The translations under genes were made by a program, and so were the position numbers. Positions 16,960 through 25,076 of a stretch of 27,170 nucleotides of DNA are shown piece by piece. Source of the stretch: Flavobacterium psychrophilum (GTDB taxonomy: Bacteria > Bacteroidota > Bacteroidia > Flavobacteriales > Flavobacteriaceae). The stretch spans positions 1 to 27,170 of the forward strand of contig QFQM01000046.1 in assembly GCA_003243255.1 (NCBI GenBank). The letters are read 5' to 3'. A model generated the notes under the pieces. The model was not told where the DNA came from. It saw nothing but the letters and a program-made list of their open reading frames with translations, and did not search any database. Positions within the stretch are counted from its first letter, which is position 1; each line of letters opens with the position of its first letter.

Positions 16960-17667
16960 ATGAATATACCAACCATACATGGTTTTATTGACCGCAGAAT
17001 ACTGGTAAACTTCACGATAGATCCTGATATCGCAGCAAAAATAATACCTGCTCCGTTTAGGCCAAAGCTATATGGAAATAAGGCTATAGGTGGCATTTGT
17101 CTGATTCGTTTAAAGTACATAAAACCAAAAATATTGAAAGGCAATTTTGGTATTTCATCTGAAAATGCAGCACATCGTTTTGCAGTTGAGTGGGACGAAG
17201 ATGGTATTATTAAGGAAGGTGTTTATATACCAAGACGAAATACTTCTTCAATTATCAATTCTTTTGCAGGAGGAAGGCTTTTCCCAGGAAAACATTATCA
17301 TTCGAAATTTAAAGTTGATGAAACACACAATCAGTACAATGTTTCTTTTACACATGATGACGGCACAGGTATAGACCTAAGATCAAAAGCTACTTCTAAA
17401 TTTGATAACAACTCTATATTTAAAAATATTCAGAATGCTTCTCAATTCTTTGAAAATGGCGCTTTAGGCTACTCTCCGGGTAAAGGCCACCTTGATGGCA
17501 TACTGCTAAATACATACAGATGGGAAGTAAGTCCTTTAGACATTACAGAAGTTAAAAGCAACTATTTTGAAAACACTTCAATTTTCCCTGAAGGTTCGGT
17601 TAATTTTGATCATGCTTTGCTGATGCGAAATATTGAGCACGAGTGGATCAGTAGCGGAATAAAATAA
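16960..17667 (+). CDS. DUF2071 family protein (YqjF-like)
   Basis: This 235-residue protein has no signal peptide. The opening 'GFIDRRILVNFTIDPDIAAKIIPAPFRP' and 'AIGGICLIRLKYIKP' fit DUF2071/YqjF, a family distantly related in fold to acetoacetate decarboxylase. Later strings NENAAHRF-like (SSENAAHRFAVEW), GVYIPRRNTSS and the C-terminal FPEGSVNFDHALLMRNIEHEW also match its usual layout. The activity of the family is unknown to me. The gene starts just after the fadD terminator and has no visible -7 box. It is followed in the same direction by two small genes with gaps of 29 and 6 bases, so the three may be one transcript ending at 18355-18379. Confidence 0.8.
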   Translation: MNIPTIHGFIDRRILVNFTIDPDIAAKIIPAPFRPKLYGNKAIGGICLIRLKYIKPKILKGNFGISSENAAHRFAVEWDEDGIIKEGVYIPRRNTSSIINSFAGGRLFPGKHYHSKFKVDETHNQYNVSFTHDDGTGIDLRSKATSKFDNNSIFKNIQNASQFFENGALGYSPGKGHLDGILLNTYRWEVSPLDITEVKSNYFENTSIFPEGSVNFDHALLMRNIEHEWISSGIK

Positions 17668-17696
17668 TTTAAACAAAACTGTATAGAAGCCCTCGA

Positions 17697-17987
17697 ATGA
17701 AACTAAAAATTATCATCCTTGTCTTTTTATTATTATTAATAAACTTATGCTCTATTAAAGCAATTCCTTACATCCAGGATAGCGCAAATAAACATGATGG
17801 AATATCCGATAAAACATCTATACTGTACTACATTTTCATTGCTATATTACTTATCTTTTGTATAATCGATTATCGTCGGTACAAAAATATAATTCAATTA
17901 TTGCTATATGTAGCGACTATCGCATCGCTTGTATTTTGGGCTGATAAATTCAGTTCTTTAGATTGCATTAATTGTTCAAGAGTATAA
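17697..17987 (+). CDS. Small membrane protein, unknown function
   Basis: The product is 96 residues and strongly hydrophobic. A first segment spans residues about 3-22 (LKIIILVFLLLLINLCSI; signal anchor or signal peptide). A second spans 43-58 (ILYYIFIAILLIFCII), followed by DYRRYK, and a third spans 64-80 (IIQLLLYVATIASLVFW). The tail carries CINC. No family was recognised. Six bases separate it from the DUF2750 gene, supporting co-expression. The coding call rests on the uninterrupted frame, the tight spacing and the plausible membrane-protein composition. Confidence 0.65.
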   Translation: MKLKIIILVFLLLLINLCSIKAIPYIQDSANKHDGISDKTSILYYIFIAILLIFCIIDYRRYKNIIQLLLYVATIASLVFWADKFSSLDCINCSRV

Positions 17988-17993
17988 CAAAAA

Positions 17994-18350
17994 ATGATCA
18001 ATAATATAACCATCACACCCGACGAACGCTACAACTATTTTCTCAAAACCATCAGTGTAACAAATGAGCTTTGGACCCTCATAGATCATAATGGTAATTT
18101 TGCCTTGTTTGAAGTAAACAATACCATTGTCTTTTCACTTTGGCCGGATGAAGCATCCATTGAAAGCAATCTTACTCCCGACTGGGTAGATTATATTCCG
18201 TTTAAAATTGATTTCAATGCTCTAGAGGAAACTGTATTACCAATAATACGGCAGAATACTTACCTTATCAATGTTTATCCAGTTGAAGGCAGGATTGGAC
18301 ATTTAATATCTATTAATAATTTTGTCAATGATCTGAATACTTTTTTATAA
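17994..18350 (+). CDS. DUF2750-like protein
   Basis: This is a 118-residue soluble protein. The pattern 'RYNYFLKTISVTNELWTLIDHNGNFALFE' followed by 'VFSLWPDEASIESNL.PDWVDYIPFKIDFNALEETVLPII' and a C-terminal 'INVYPVEGRIGHLISI' fits DUF2750, a small alpha/beta family with immunity- or housekeeping-like distribution but no proven role. The domain fills the whole protein. It is the last gene of the small cluster after fadD and is followed by a clear terminator. The family call is from memory of the LWP core motif and could be checked by a profile search. Confidence 0.75.
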   Translation: MINNITITPDERYNYFLKTISVTNELWTLIDHNGNFALFEVNNTIVFSLWPDEASIESNLTPDWVDYIPFKIDFNALEETVLPIIRQNTYLINVYPVEGRIGHLISINNFVNDLNTFL

Positions 18351-18354
18351 CACG

Positions 18355-18379
18355 ACTCCCTTATCAAAGGGAGTTTTTT
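18355..18379 (+). terminator. Rho-independent terminator after the DUF2750 gene
   Basis: The stem ACTCCC / GGGAGT with loop TTATCAAA is followed by T6. It insulates the small-gene cluster from the marR-fad operon. Confidence 0.82.
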
Positions 18380-18465
18380 ATTGCCATATTCTTCAAAATA
18401 AATTCATATATTTACTAGTATCACACTAAATACACTACTGTTTTTAATTAACTATAAAAATTTAT

Positions 18466-18493
18466 AAATTTAATATGCATGCATATTAAATTT
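18466..18493. promoter_or_regulatory. 28-bp perfect palindrome, probable MarR operator
   Basis: Two 14-base arms (18466-18479 and 18480-18493) are exact reverse complements around the core ATGCATGCAT. The site covers the -33 region of the promoter whose -7 box is at 18498-18505, so a bound dimer would block transcription. Size and symmetry suit a MarR dimer; autoregulation is inferred from position. Confidence 0.75.
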
Positions 18494-18497
18494 TTTG

Positions 18498-18505
18498 TAC
18501 ATTTG
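18498..18505 (+). promoter_or_regulatory. -7 box of the marR-fadNAE operon
   Basis: TACATTTG matches TAnnTTTG, 14 bases before the marR ATG at 18520. The -33 region falls inside the palindrome. Confidence 0.6.
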
Positions 18506-18519
18506 AAAAACAATAACCT

Positions 18520-18975
18520 ATGAAAGACAAAACAATAGACTACGTACTGAGGGCAACATGGCAGGCAGTTTCAAGAATGTATAACGAAGAGGCCTCAAAA
18601 TATGGCGCCAGCATGTCGGTCGGGTTTGCGTTGCTTTCCATAGATAAAGAGAACGGAATACCATCTACTGCCTTAGGCCCACAGATGGGAATGGAAGCTA
18701 CAAGCCTTACACGAACTCTTAAATCGATGGAAGAAAAAGGCCTGATAGTGCGAAAGAAAAATCCTGTTGACGGCCGTGGTGTACTGATACACCTAACCAA
18801 ACTGGGGAAAGAAAAACGAGAACTTTCGCGTGACAGGGTACTTAAATTCAATGAAGTGATAAAACAGCATGTATCTCAGGAGAAGCTGGACAACTTTATG
18901 GAAGTAGCGGAAATAATAAACGAGCTGATATCAGAAAAACTGATTTTCACTCCTGAAAACGAACCAACTGAATAA
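18520..18975 (+). CDS. MarR-family transcriptional regulator
   Basis: The protein has 151 residues. The winged helix-turn-helix is clear: helix 2/3 region from SVGFALLSIDKENG (33-46), recognition helix MEATSLTRTLKSMEEKGLI (58-76), and the wing with the conserved D-x-R-G, VDGRGVLIHLT (83-93). The N- and C-terminal helices form the dimer interface. MarR proteins repress by binding palindromes and release DNA on ligand binding. As first gene of the beta-oxidation operon with a 28-bp palindrome on its promoter, it most likely represses itself and fadNAE, with an acyl-CoA or fatty acid as ligand (inference). It has no fixed gene symbol. The gap to fadN is 66 bases, with no terminator and only a weak GCGGA/TCCGC inverted pair. 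Confidence 0.93.
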   Translation: MKDKTIDYVLRATWQAVSRMYNEEASKYGASMSVGFALLSIDKENGIPSTALGPQMGMEATSLTRTLKSMEEKGLIVRKKNPVDGRGVLIHLTKLGKEKRELSRDRVLKFNEVIKQHVSQEKLDNFMEVAEIINELISEKLIFTPENEPTE

Positions 18976-19041
18976 CAAACAAATGCGGAGGTTTGGACTA
19001 TAGCCGGGCATCCGCCTTAAAAAACTATAAAAGACAAATAA

Positions 19042-21432
19042 ATGAAACGCACTATTAAGAAGGCGGCCGTAATAGGATCCGGCGTAATGGGATCGGCAAT
19101 TGCCTGCCATTTTGCCAATATAGGTGTTGAAGTGCTTTTGCTGGATATTCCGCCAAGAGAACTTACCGAAGCTGAACAAAAAAAAGGGCTTACGCTGGAA
19201 AGCAAAGCCGTAAGAAACAGGATAGTTAACGATCACCTTGCTAACTCCCTGAAATCAAAACCCTCTCCTATTTACCACCAAAAGTTTGCCGACAGGATCA
19301 AAACAGGTAATACAGAGGATGATATGGCAAAAATTGCCGAGGCCGACTGGATCATTGAGGTTGTTGTAGAACGACTTGACATTAAACAAAAAGTGTTTGA
19401 ACAGGTCGAAAAATACCGCAAGCCGGGAACACTTATCACATCGAATACTTCGGGTATTCCAATCCAGTTTATGAGCGAGGGCCGCAGCGAAGATTTTCAG
19501 AAACACTTCTGCGGAACACACTTCTTTAACCCTCCACGTTATTTAAAACTTTTCGAAATCATACCGGGTCCGCAAACTTCTCAGGAAGTACTGGACTTCT
19601 TAAATAATTATGGCGAGCAATTCCTTGGTAAGACATCGGTTGTAGCCAAAGATACTCCTGCCTTCATTGGTAACCGTATTGGTATCTATGGTATCATGAG
19701 CCTTTTCCATCAGGTAAAGGAAATGGGCCTTACCGTTGAAGAAGTTGATAAACTTACAGGTCCGGTTATCGGACGACCTAAGTCGGCTACCTTCCGCACC
19801 GTTGATGTAGTAGGTCTTGATACGCTGGTACACGTTGCCAACGGTATCTATGAGAACTGCCCTGACGATGAAGTTCACGAATTGTTTAAGCTTCCGGCTT
19901 TCATCGACACCATGATGAACAACAAATGGCTGGGAAGCAAAACAGGACAGGGTTTCTACAAAAAAGTAGATAAGGACATCCTTACGCTTGATCTTGATAC
20001 CTTAGAATACCGTGCAGGCAAAAAAGCGTCTTTTGCGACCCTTGAGCTTACTAAAACTATAGAAAAGCCTATAGACCGCTTTAAAGTGCTTATTAAAGGC
20101 ACTGATAAAGCAGGCGAATTCTACCGTAAGAACTTTGCAGGTACATTCTCTTATGTATCGAACCGTGTTCCGGAAATTACAGACGATCTATACAAAATAG
20201 ATGATGCCATGAAAGCCGGCTTTGGCTGGGAAAATGGTCCGTTTGAGATTTGGGATGCCGTAGGCGTTGAAAAAGGACTTGAGCTTATTCAGGCTGAAGG
20301 ACTTACTGTTGCTCCTTGGGTTAACGAAATGCTGGCAAGCGGAAACACAAGTTTCTACACTATCAAAGACGGAGCTACTTACTACTATGATATAGCTTCT
20401 AAATTACAGAAAAAAGTGCCGGGTCAGGATGCGTTCATTATTCTGAACAACATCCGCGAAAGCAAAAAAATATGGAGCAACAGCGAATCTATCATCCAGG
20501 ATTTGGGCGATGGAATCATCAATCTGGAGTTCCGCTCAAAAATGAATAATATTGGCGGAGGTGTGCTTCAGGGCATCAACAAAGCCATAGACCTTGCTGA
20601 AAAAGAATATGACGGACTCGTTATAGGCAACCAGGCTGCCAACTTCTCTGTTGGAGCAAACATCGGAATGATCTTCATGATGGCCGTTGAGCAGGAATAT
20701 GATGAGCTTAACATGGCTATCAAAATGTTCCAGGATACCATGATGCGTGTTCGCTACTCTTCTACTCCTGTAATCGTCGCGCCTCACGGTATGACCCTTG
20801 GTGGTGGCTGCGAAATGAGCATGCACGCCGATAAGGTCGTGGCTGCGGCTGAAACATACATCGGACTTGTAGAATTCGGTGTTGGTGTGATCCCGGGCGG
20901 TGGAGGTTCTAAAGAGATGGCGCTAAGAGCATCAGACCTTTTCCGTAAAAACGATGTGGAACTGAATACGCTTCAGGAACACTTCCTGACAGTAGCTATG
21001 GCTAAAGTATCTACTTCAGCTTATGAGGCGTTTGACCTTGGTATCCTTCAAAAAGGTAAAGATATTGTTGTAGTAAACAAAGACAGGCAGATCGCGGAAG
21101 CCAAAAAACACGCTAAGCTTCTTGCTGAAGCGGGCTACACTGCTCCTATTCGCAGAAAAGATGTAAAAGTTCTGGGTAAACAGGCACTGGGTATGTTCTT
21201 AGTAGGAACCGACAGTATGGAAGCCGGACATTACATTTCTGAACACGACAAGAAAATTGCCAACAAACTGGCTTATGTAATGGCAGGTGGTGATCTTTCA
21301 GAACCTACACTGGTTACAGAGCAGTACCTTCTTGATCTTGAAAGAGAAGCATTCTTATCTCTTTGTGGTGAAAGAAAAACGCTTGAAAGAATTCAGTTTA
21401 TGTTAACCAAAGGCAAACCGCTTAGAAATTAA
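19042..21432 (+). CDS. fadN: 3-hydroxyacyl-CoA dehydrogenase / enoyl-CoA hydratase fusion
   Basis: The protein has 796 residues and catalyses steps 2 and 3 of beta-oxidation. The dehydrogenase comes first: Rossmann loop GSGVMG (12-17), catalytic His160 in GTHFFNPPRY, and a helical HCDH domain with GPVIGRPKSATFRTVDVVGLD. The hydratase (crotonase) domain is at the C-terminus from about residue 480: oxyanion-hole segments NFSVGANIG and LGGGCE, with Glu591 and Glu611 20 residues apart, like the two catalytic glutamates of mitochondrial hydratase (144/164). This domain order is opposite to E. coli FadB and identical to B. subtilis FadN (about 789 residues). It is the second gene of the operon and probably partners FadA. 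Confidence 0.94.
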   Translation: MKRTIKKAAVIGSGVMGSAIACHFANIGVEVLLLDIPPRELTEAEQKKGLTLESKAVRNRIVNDHLANSLKSKPSPIYHQKFADRIKTGNTEDDMAKIAEADWIIEVVVERLDIKQKVFEQVEKYRKPGTLITSNTSGIPIQFMSEGRSEDFQKHFCGTHFFNPPRYLKLFEIIPGPQTSQEVLDFLNNYGEQFLGKTSVVAKDTPAFIGNRIGIYGIMSLFHQVKEMGLTVEEVDKLTGPVIGRPKSATFRTVDVVGLDTLVHVANGIYENCPDDEVHELFKLPAFIDTMMNNKWLGSKTGQGFYKKVDKDILTLDLDTLEYRAGKKASFATLELTKTIEKPIDRFKVLIKGTDKAGEFYRKNFAGTFSYVSNRVPEITDDLYKIDDAMKAGFGWENGPFEIWDAVGVEKGLELIQAEGLTVAPWVNEMLASGNTSFYTIKDGATYYYDIASKLQKKVPGQDAFIILNNIRESKKIWSNSESIIQDLGDGIINLEFRSKMNNIGGGVLQGINKAIDLAEKEYDGLVIGNQAANFSVGANIGMIFMMAVEQEYDELNMAIKMFQDTMMRVRYSSTPVIVAPHGMTLGGGCEMSMHADKVVAAAETYIGLVEFGVGVIPGGGGSKEMALRASDLFRKNDVELNTLQEHFLTVAMAKVSTSAYEAFDLGILQKGKDIVVVNKDRQIAEAKKHAKLLAEAGYTAPIRRKDVKVLGKQALGMFLVGTDSMEAGHYISEHDKKIANKLAYVMAGGDLSEPTLVTEQYLLDLEREAFLSLCGERKTLERIQFMLTKGKPLRN

Positions 21433-21472
21433 TTATTTTGAATGCTGAATTATAAATTTTAAATGATTCGGC

Positions 21473-21500
21473 TAATTCAAAATTTAGAATTCAAAATTTA
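21473..21500 (+). repeat. Tandem 14-bp AT-rich repeat in the fadN-fadA gap
   Basis: Two adjacent 14-base units at 21473-21486 and 21487-21500 differ only in their first base (T/G then AATTCAAAATTTA). They end five bases before the fadA ATG. No hairpin or T run marks termination here. Confidence 0.6.
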
Positions 21501-21505
21501 AAACA

Positions 21506-22690
21506 ATGAGCAAAACAGCATATATAGTAAAAGCATACAGGACAGCCGTAGGAAAAGCACCTAAAGGTGTGTTCCGCTTTAAAAGGCCTGACGAGCTGGC
21601 CGCTGAAACCATACAGTTCATGATGAATGAGCTGCCTGATTTCGACAAAGCACGTATTGATGACGTAATGGTAGGTAATGCCATGCCGGAAGCTGAACAG
21701 GGGCTTAACGTAGCCCGCCTTATTTCCCTGATGGGGCTTAAGGTAAATGATGTTCCGGGAGTTACTGTAAACCGTTATTGTGCATCAGGACTAGAGACTA
21801 TCGCTATGGCTACTGCCAAAATACAGTCAGGCATGGCCGATTGTATCATTGCCGGTGGTGCAGAAAGCATGAGTTATATTCCGATGGGTGGTTATAAACC
21901 GGTTCCGGATTATAAAGCAGCCAAAGATGGTCATGAAGACTACTACTGGGGAATGGGACTTACTGCTGAGGCTGTTGCAAAACAGTTTAATGTAAGCCGT
22001 GAAGATCAGGACCAGTTTGGTTTTAATTCACATCAAAAAGCAATAAAAGCTCAGGCAGAAGGTAAATTCGACAAACAGATCGTGCCGATCACTGTTGAGC
22101 AAACATACATTGATGAGAATGGTAAAAAAGCCACTAAATCATATACTGTAACCAAAGACGAAGGCCCAAGAGCAGATACTTCTTTAGAAGCTTTAGCAAA
22201 ACTTCGTCCTGTATTTGCTGCCGACGGTAGCGTTACCGCAGGTACCTCATCGCAAATGAGTGATGGTGCTGCATTTGTAATGGTGATGTCTGAAGAAATG
22301 GTAAAAGAACTTAACCTGGAGCCTATAGCACGTATGGTGAGCTATGCAGCAGCAGGTGTAGAGCCAAGGATTATGGGTATCGGTCCGGTAAAAGCCATTC
22401 CTAAGGCCCTTAAAATGGCAAATCTTCAGCTTAATGATATCGAACTATTTGAACTTAACGAAGCGTTCGCTTCACAGTCATTAGCCGTTATACGCGAATT
22501 GGGCATTAACCCTGACATTGTAAACGTAAACGGTGGTGCTATTGCACTGGGTCACCCACTGGGATGTACAGGCGCAAAACTATCGGTTCAATTATTTGAT
22601 GAAATGAAACGCAGAGGCAACAAATATGGTGTAGTAACCATGTGTGTGGGTACCGGACAGGGAGCTGCGGGGGTGTATGAAATACTATAA
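21506..22690 (+). CDS. fadA: Acetyl-CoA C-acyltransferase (3-ketoacyl-CoA thiolase)
   Basis: The protein has 394 residues, the normal thiolase length. It cleaves 3-ketoacyl-CoA with CoA to release acetyl-CoA, the last step of each beta-oxidation turn. The acyl-accepting Cys92 sits in NRYCASGLE, His350 in GGAIALGHPLGCTG, and the proton-transfer Cys380 in MCVGTGQGAAG, giving the complete Cys-His-Cys set. The NEAFA string (ELNEAFASQSLAV) is also present. It is the third gene of the operon, 73 bases after fadN. Context makes a degradative rather than a biosynthetic (acetoacetyl-CoA) thiolase most likely. Confidence 0.95.
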   Translation: MSKTAYIVKAYRTAVGKAPKGVFRFKRPDELAAETIQFMMNELPDFDKARIDDVMVGNAMPEAEQGLNVARLISLMGLKVNDVPGVTVNRYCASGLETIAMATAKIQSGMADCIIAGGAESMSYIPMGGYKPVPDYKAAKDGHEDYYWGMGLTAEAVAKQFNVSREDQDQFGFNSHQKAIKAQAEGKFDKQIVPITVEQTYIDENGKKATKSYTVTKDEGPRADTSLEALAKLRPVFAADGSVTAGTSSQMSDGAAFVMVMSEEMVKELNLEPIARMVSYAAAGVEPRIMGIGPVKAIPKALKMANLQLNDIELFELNEAFASQSLAVIRELGINPDIVNVNGGAIALGHPLGCTGAKLSVQLFDEMKRRGNKYGVVTMCVGTGQGAAGVYEIL

Positions 22691-22710
22691 GACATTAGAG
22701 AATAGACCAG

Positions 22711-23114
22711 AGATAATAGACTTATATGAGTGACTTTAAAAGACACAATTTTAAAAAGCTTAAAATTTGGCAGATGGCAATGGATGTGGCAAAAAACATT
22801 CTTGATTTGACTGATACTTTTCCTTCACATGAAAAATTCGGACTTAAAAATCAAATGGACAGATGTGCTATCTCAATCCCATCAAATATAGCTGAAGGTT
22901 CAAGCAGAACAAATAAATCTTTTAGTCATTTTGTTGATATCTCACTCGGTTCTTCTTTTGAATTACATACACAGCTTTTGCTAGCGAATCATAGAAAATA
23001 TATAAGTGATGAAATTACATCAGAAATCGAAATAAAGATTGAAGAATTTCAAAGAATGACAATGGGATTCCAAAATTCGTTGGTTATTGCATAAAAGTCT
23101 TTTATCTATTATCT
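22711..23114. repeat. Inverted-repeat flanks around the IVP gene
   Basis: AGATAATAGA (22711-22720) before the gene is the exact reverse complement of TCTATTATCT (23105-23114) after it. AGACTT (22718-22723) likewise mirrors AAGTCT (23095-23100). Further imperfect TAGA/GATA-rich similarity extends outward on both sides to about 22691 and 23133. The whole reads like an inserted cassette, but no target-site duplication is evident. Confidence 0.5.
22726..23094 (+). CDS. Four-helix-bundle protein (23S rRNA intervening-sequence protein, IVP family)
   Basis: The protein has 122 residues and four predicted amphipathic helices with no signal peptide. The opening FKKLKIWQMAMDVAKNILDLT matches the family's 'F..L..W..A......Y..T' motif. 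FGLKNQMDRCAISIPSNIAEGSSR matches 'L..Q..RAA.SI..NIAEG.gR', and SLGSSFELHTQLLLA matches 'GS..EL...L..A'. The family was first seen inside 23S rRNA intervening sequences and is common as scattered intergenic copies in Bacteroidota; related folds occur as Avd accessory proteins of diversity-generating retroelements. Its molecular role is not established. Here it interrupts fadA and fadE, in the same direction, with inverted-repeat flanks and AT-rich composition unlike the fad genes. No rRNA or reverse transcriptase lies nearby. Confidence 0.9.
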   Translation: MSDFKRHNFKKLKIWQMAMDVAKNILDLTDTFPSHEKFGLKNQMDRCAISIPSNIAEGSSRTNKSFSHFVDISLGSSFELHTQLLLANHRKYISDEITSEIEIKIEEFQRMTMGFQNSLVIA

Positions 23115-23153
23115 ATCATCTTTAGTCTAATTAAAAAATAAAAAAATATAGAA

Positions 23154-24953
23154 ATGAGCGAAGTAGCAAATTTAGCACGTGGAGGTCAGTTTTTGGTTAC
23201 TGAAACCAAAAGCGAAGACATCTTCACACCAGAAGATTTTTCGGAAGAGCAGATAATGATGCGCGACACGGTTAAGGAATTTGTTGACCGTGAGATATGG
23301 CCGAATAAGGATCGTTTTGAGAAAAAAGATTATGCACTTACTGAAGAAAGTATGCGTAAAGCCGGTGAGCTTGGCTTCCTTGGTGTTGCTGTACCGGAAG
23401 AGTATGGCGGACTGGGTATGGGCTTTGTTTCTACTATGCTGGTATGTGATTACATTTCAGGTGCTACTGGATCTTTCTCAACTGCTTTTGGTGCTCACAC
23501 CGGTATTGGTACAATGCCGATTACACTTTATGGTACTGAAGAGCAAAAACTTAAATACGTTCCAAAATTAGCTTCAGGTGAATGGTTTGGCGCTTACTGC
23601 CTTACTGAACCGGGTGCAGGATCTGATGCTAATTCAGGTAAGACTAAAGCCGTGCTTTCTGAAGATGGTACACACTATAAAATCACAGGACAAAAAATGT
23701 GGATATCAAATGCAGGCTTCTGTAGCGTATTCATAGTATTTGCCAGAATTGAAGACGATAAAAATATTACAGGCTTCATTGTTGAGAATGATCCATCAAA
23801 CGGAATTTCTCTTGGTGAAGAAGAACATAAACTGGGAATCCGTGCTTCTTCTACCCGTCAGGTTTTCTTTAGCGAAACCAAAGTACCGGTAGAAAACATG
23901 CTATCAGAAAGAGGTAATGGCTTTAAGATTGCCATGAATGCGCTTAACGTAGGCCGTATTAAACTTGCTGCCGCCTGTCTTGATGCACAAAGAAGAACTA
24001 TATCAGGTGCAGCGAAATATGCTAATGAACGTATCCAGTTCAATACTCCTATTGCAAGTTTTGGGGCAATCCGCTCTAAACTGGCAGAAATGGCAACAAA
24101 TGTTTACGCCGGAGAAAGTGCGTCATACAGAGCTGCTAAAAATATTGAAGACCGTATCCATGCACGTGTTGCCAATGGTGAATCACACCAGGATGCGGAG
24201 CTTAAAGGTGTAGAGGAGTTCGCTATTGAATGCTCTATCCTTAAAGTGGCTGTTTCTGAAGATGTACAAAACTGTACAGATGAAGGTATCCAGATTTTTG
24301 GTGGTATGGGCTTCTCAGAAGACACCCCAATGGAAAGCGCCTGGAGGGATGCAAGGATTGCACGTATCTATGAAGGTACGAATGAGATCAATCGTATGCT
24401 ATCAGTAGGTATGTTGGTTAAAAAAGCAATGAAAGGCCATGTTGACCTTTTAGGACCTGCTATGAAAGTTGCTGAAGAATTGATGGGAATTCCATCATTT
24501 GACACTCCTGATTACTCTGAACTTTTCGCTGAAGAGAAAGAGATGATCGCTAAGCTGAAAAAAGCATTCCTTATGGTTGCAGGTTCAGCCGTACAAAAAT
24601 ATGGTCCTGCACTTGATGAGCACCAACAACTTCTTATGGCAGCTTCTGATATCCTTATAGAGATCTATATGGCAGAATCTGTTATTCTTCGTACTGAGAA
24701 ACTTGCTAAAAAACAAGGAGCAGACAATGTAAAAGAACAAATCGCTATAGCTCAGCTATATCTTTATAAAGCCGTTGATATCGTAAACATTAAAGGAAAA
24801 GAAGGAATTGCTTCTTTCTCTGAAGGTGATGAGCAACGTATGATGATGATGGGCCTTAAGCGTTATACAAAATACAACAATATGCCTAACGTAGTGGCTT
24901 TAAGAGAAACCATTGCAGCAAAAATCGTAAGCGAAGGTGCTTACCCTTATTAA
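23154..24953 (+). CDS. fadE: Acyl-CoA dehydrogenase (long form, FadE-like)
   Basis: The protein has 599 residues and is FAD-dependent. It catalyses the first oxidation of beta-oxidation, acyl-CoA to trans-2-enoyl-CoA. The N-terminal helical domain (35-150) contains GFLGVAVPEEYGGLGMG. The middle beta domain has CLTEPGAGSDA and KMWISNAGF, the flavin and substrate contacts. The C-terminal helical domain has QIFGGMGFSEDTPMESAWRDARIARIYEGTNEI, with Glu407 as the expected catalytic base. About 170 further residues follow, as in the long VLCAD/B. subtilis FadE type (about 594 residues) rather than the 380-residue short form. It is the last gene of the operon. The start is at ATG 23154; a conserved-looking N-terminal tail (MSEVANLARGGQFLV) precedes the fold. 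Electrons would pass to ETF, which is not encoded in this window. Confidence 0.95.
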   Translation: MSEVANLARGGQFLVTETKSEDIFTPEDFSEEQIMMRDTVKEFVDREIWPNKDRFEKKDYALTEESMRKAGELGFLGVAVPEEYGGLGMGFVSTMLVCDYISGATGSFSTAFGAHTGIGTMPITLYGTEEQKLKYVPKLASGEWFGAYCLTEPGAGSDANSGKTKAVLSEDGTHYKITGQKMWISNAGFCSVFIVFARIEDDKNITGFIVENDPSNGISLGEEEHKLGIRASSTRQVFFSETKVPVENMLSERGNGFKIAMNALNVGRIKLAAACLDAQRRTISGAAKYANERIQFNTPIASFGAIRSKLAEMATNVYAGESASYRAAKNIEDRIHARVANGESHQDAELKGVEEFAIECSILKVAVSEDVQNCTDEGIQIFGGMGFSEDTPMESAWRDARIARIYEGTNEINRMLSVGMLVKKAMKGHVDLLGPAMKVAEELMGIPSFDTPDYSELFAEEKEMIAKLKKAFLMVAGSAVQKYGPALDEHQQLLMAASDILIEIYMAESVILRTEKLAKKQGADNVKEQIAIAQLYLYKAVDIVNIKGKEGIASFSEGDEQRMMMMGLKRYTKYNNMPNVVALRETIAAKIVSEGAYPY

Positions 24954-24977
24954 TAATTTCAGTTTTTAGTTTGTTTT

Positions 24978-25001
24978 AACCCTGCTTCGGCAGGGTTTTA
25001 T
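24978..25001 (+). terminator. Rho-independent terminator of the fad operon
   Basis: The stem AACCCTGC / GCAGGGTT is capped by a UUCG tetraloop, an unusually stable loop, and followed by TTATTTAT. It lies 24 bases after the fadE stop. Confidence 0.9.
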
Positions 25002-25076
25002 TTATACTGCATTTCATAAAATCATTGCAGAATATTGTATCAAAAATTTCTGTGTAATAAGATATATTTGGGTATG

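Noticed and set aside
16960..18350. DUF2071/membrane peptide/DUF2750 cluster as a toxin-immunity or defence unit
   Set aside because: The tight spacing is suggestive, but no toxin, nuclease or sensor domain is visible in any of the three proteins.
18976..19041. Hairpin or attenuator in the marR-fadN gap
   Set aside because: Only a 5-bp GCGGA/TCCGC pair with a long loop and no T run; not enough for a terminator.
22726..23094. Diversity-generating retroelement via its Avd-like protein
   Set aside because: No reverse transcriptase, template repeat or variable repeat is nearby; the protein fits the general IVP family.
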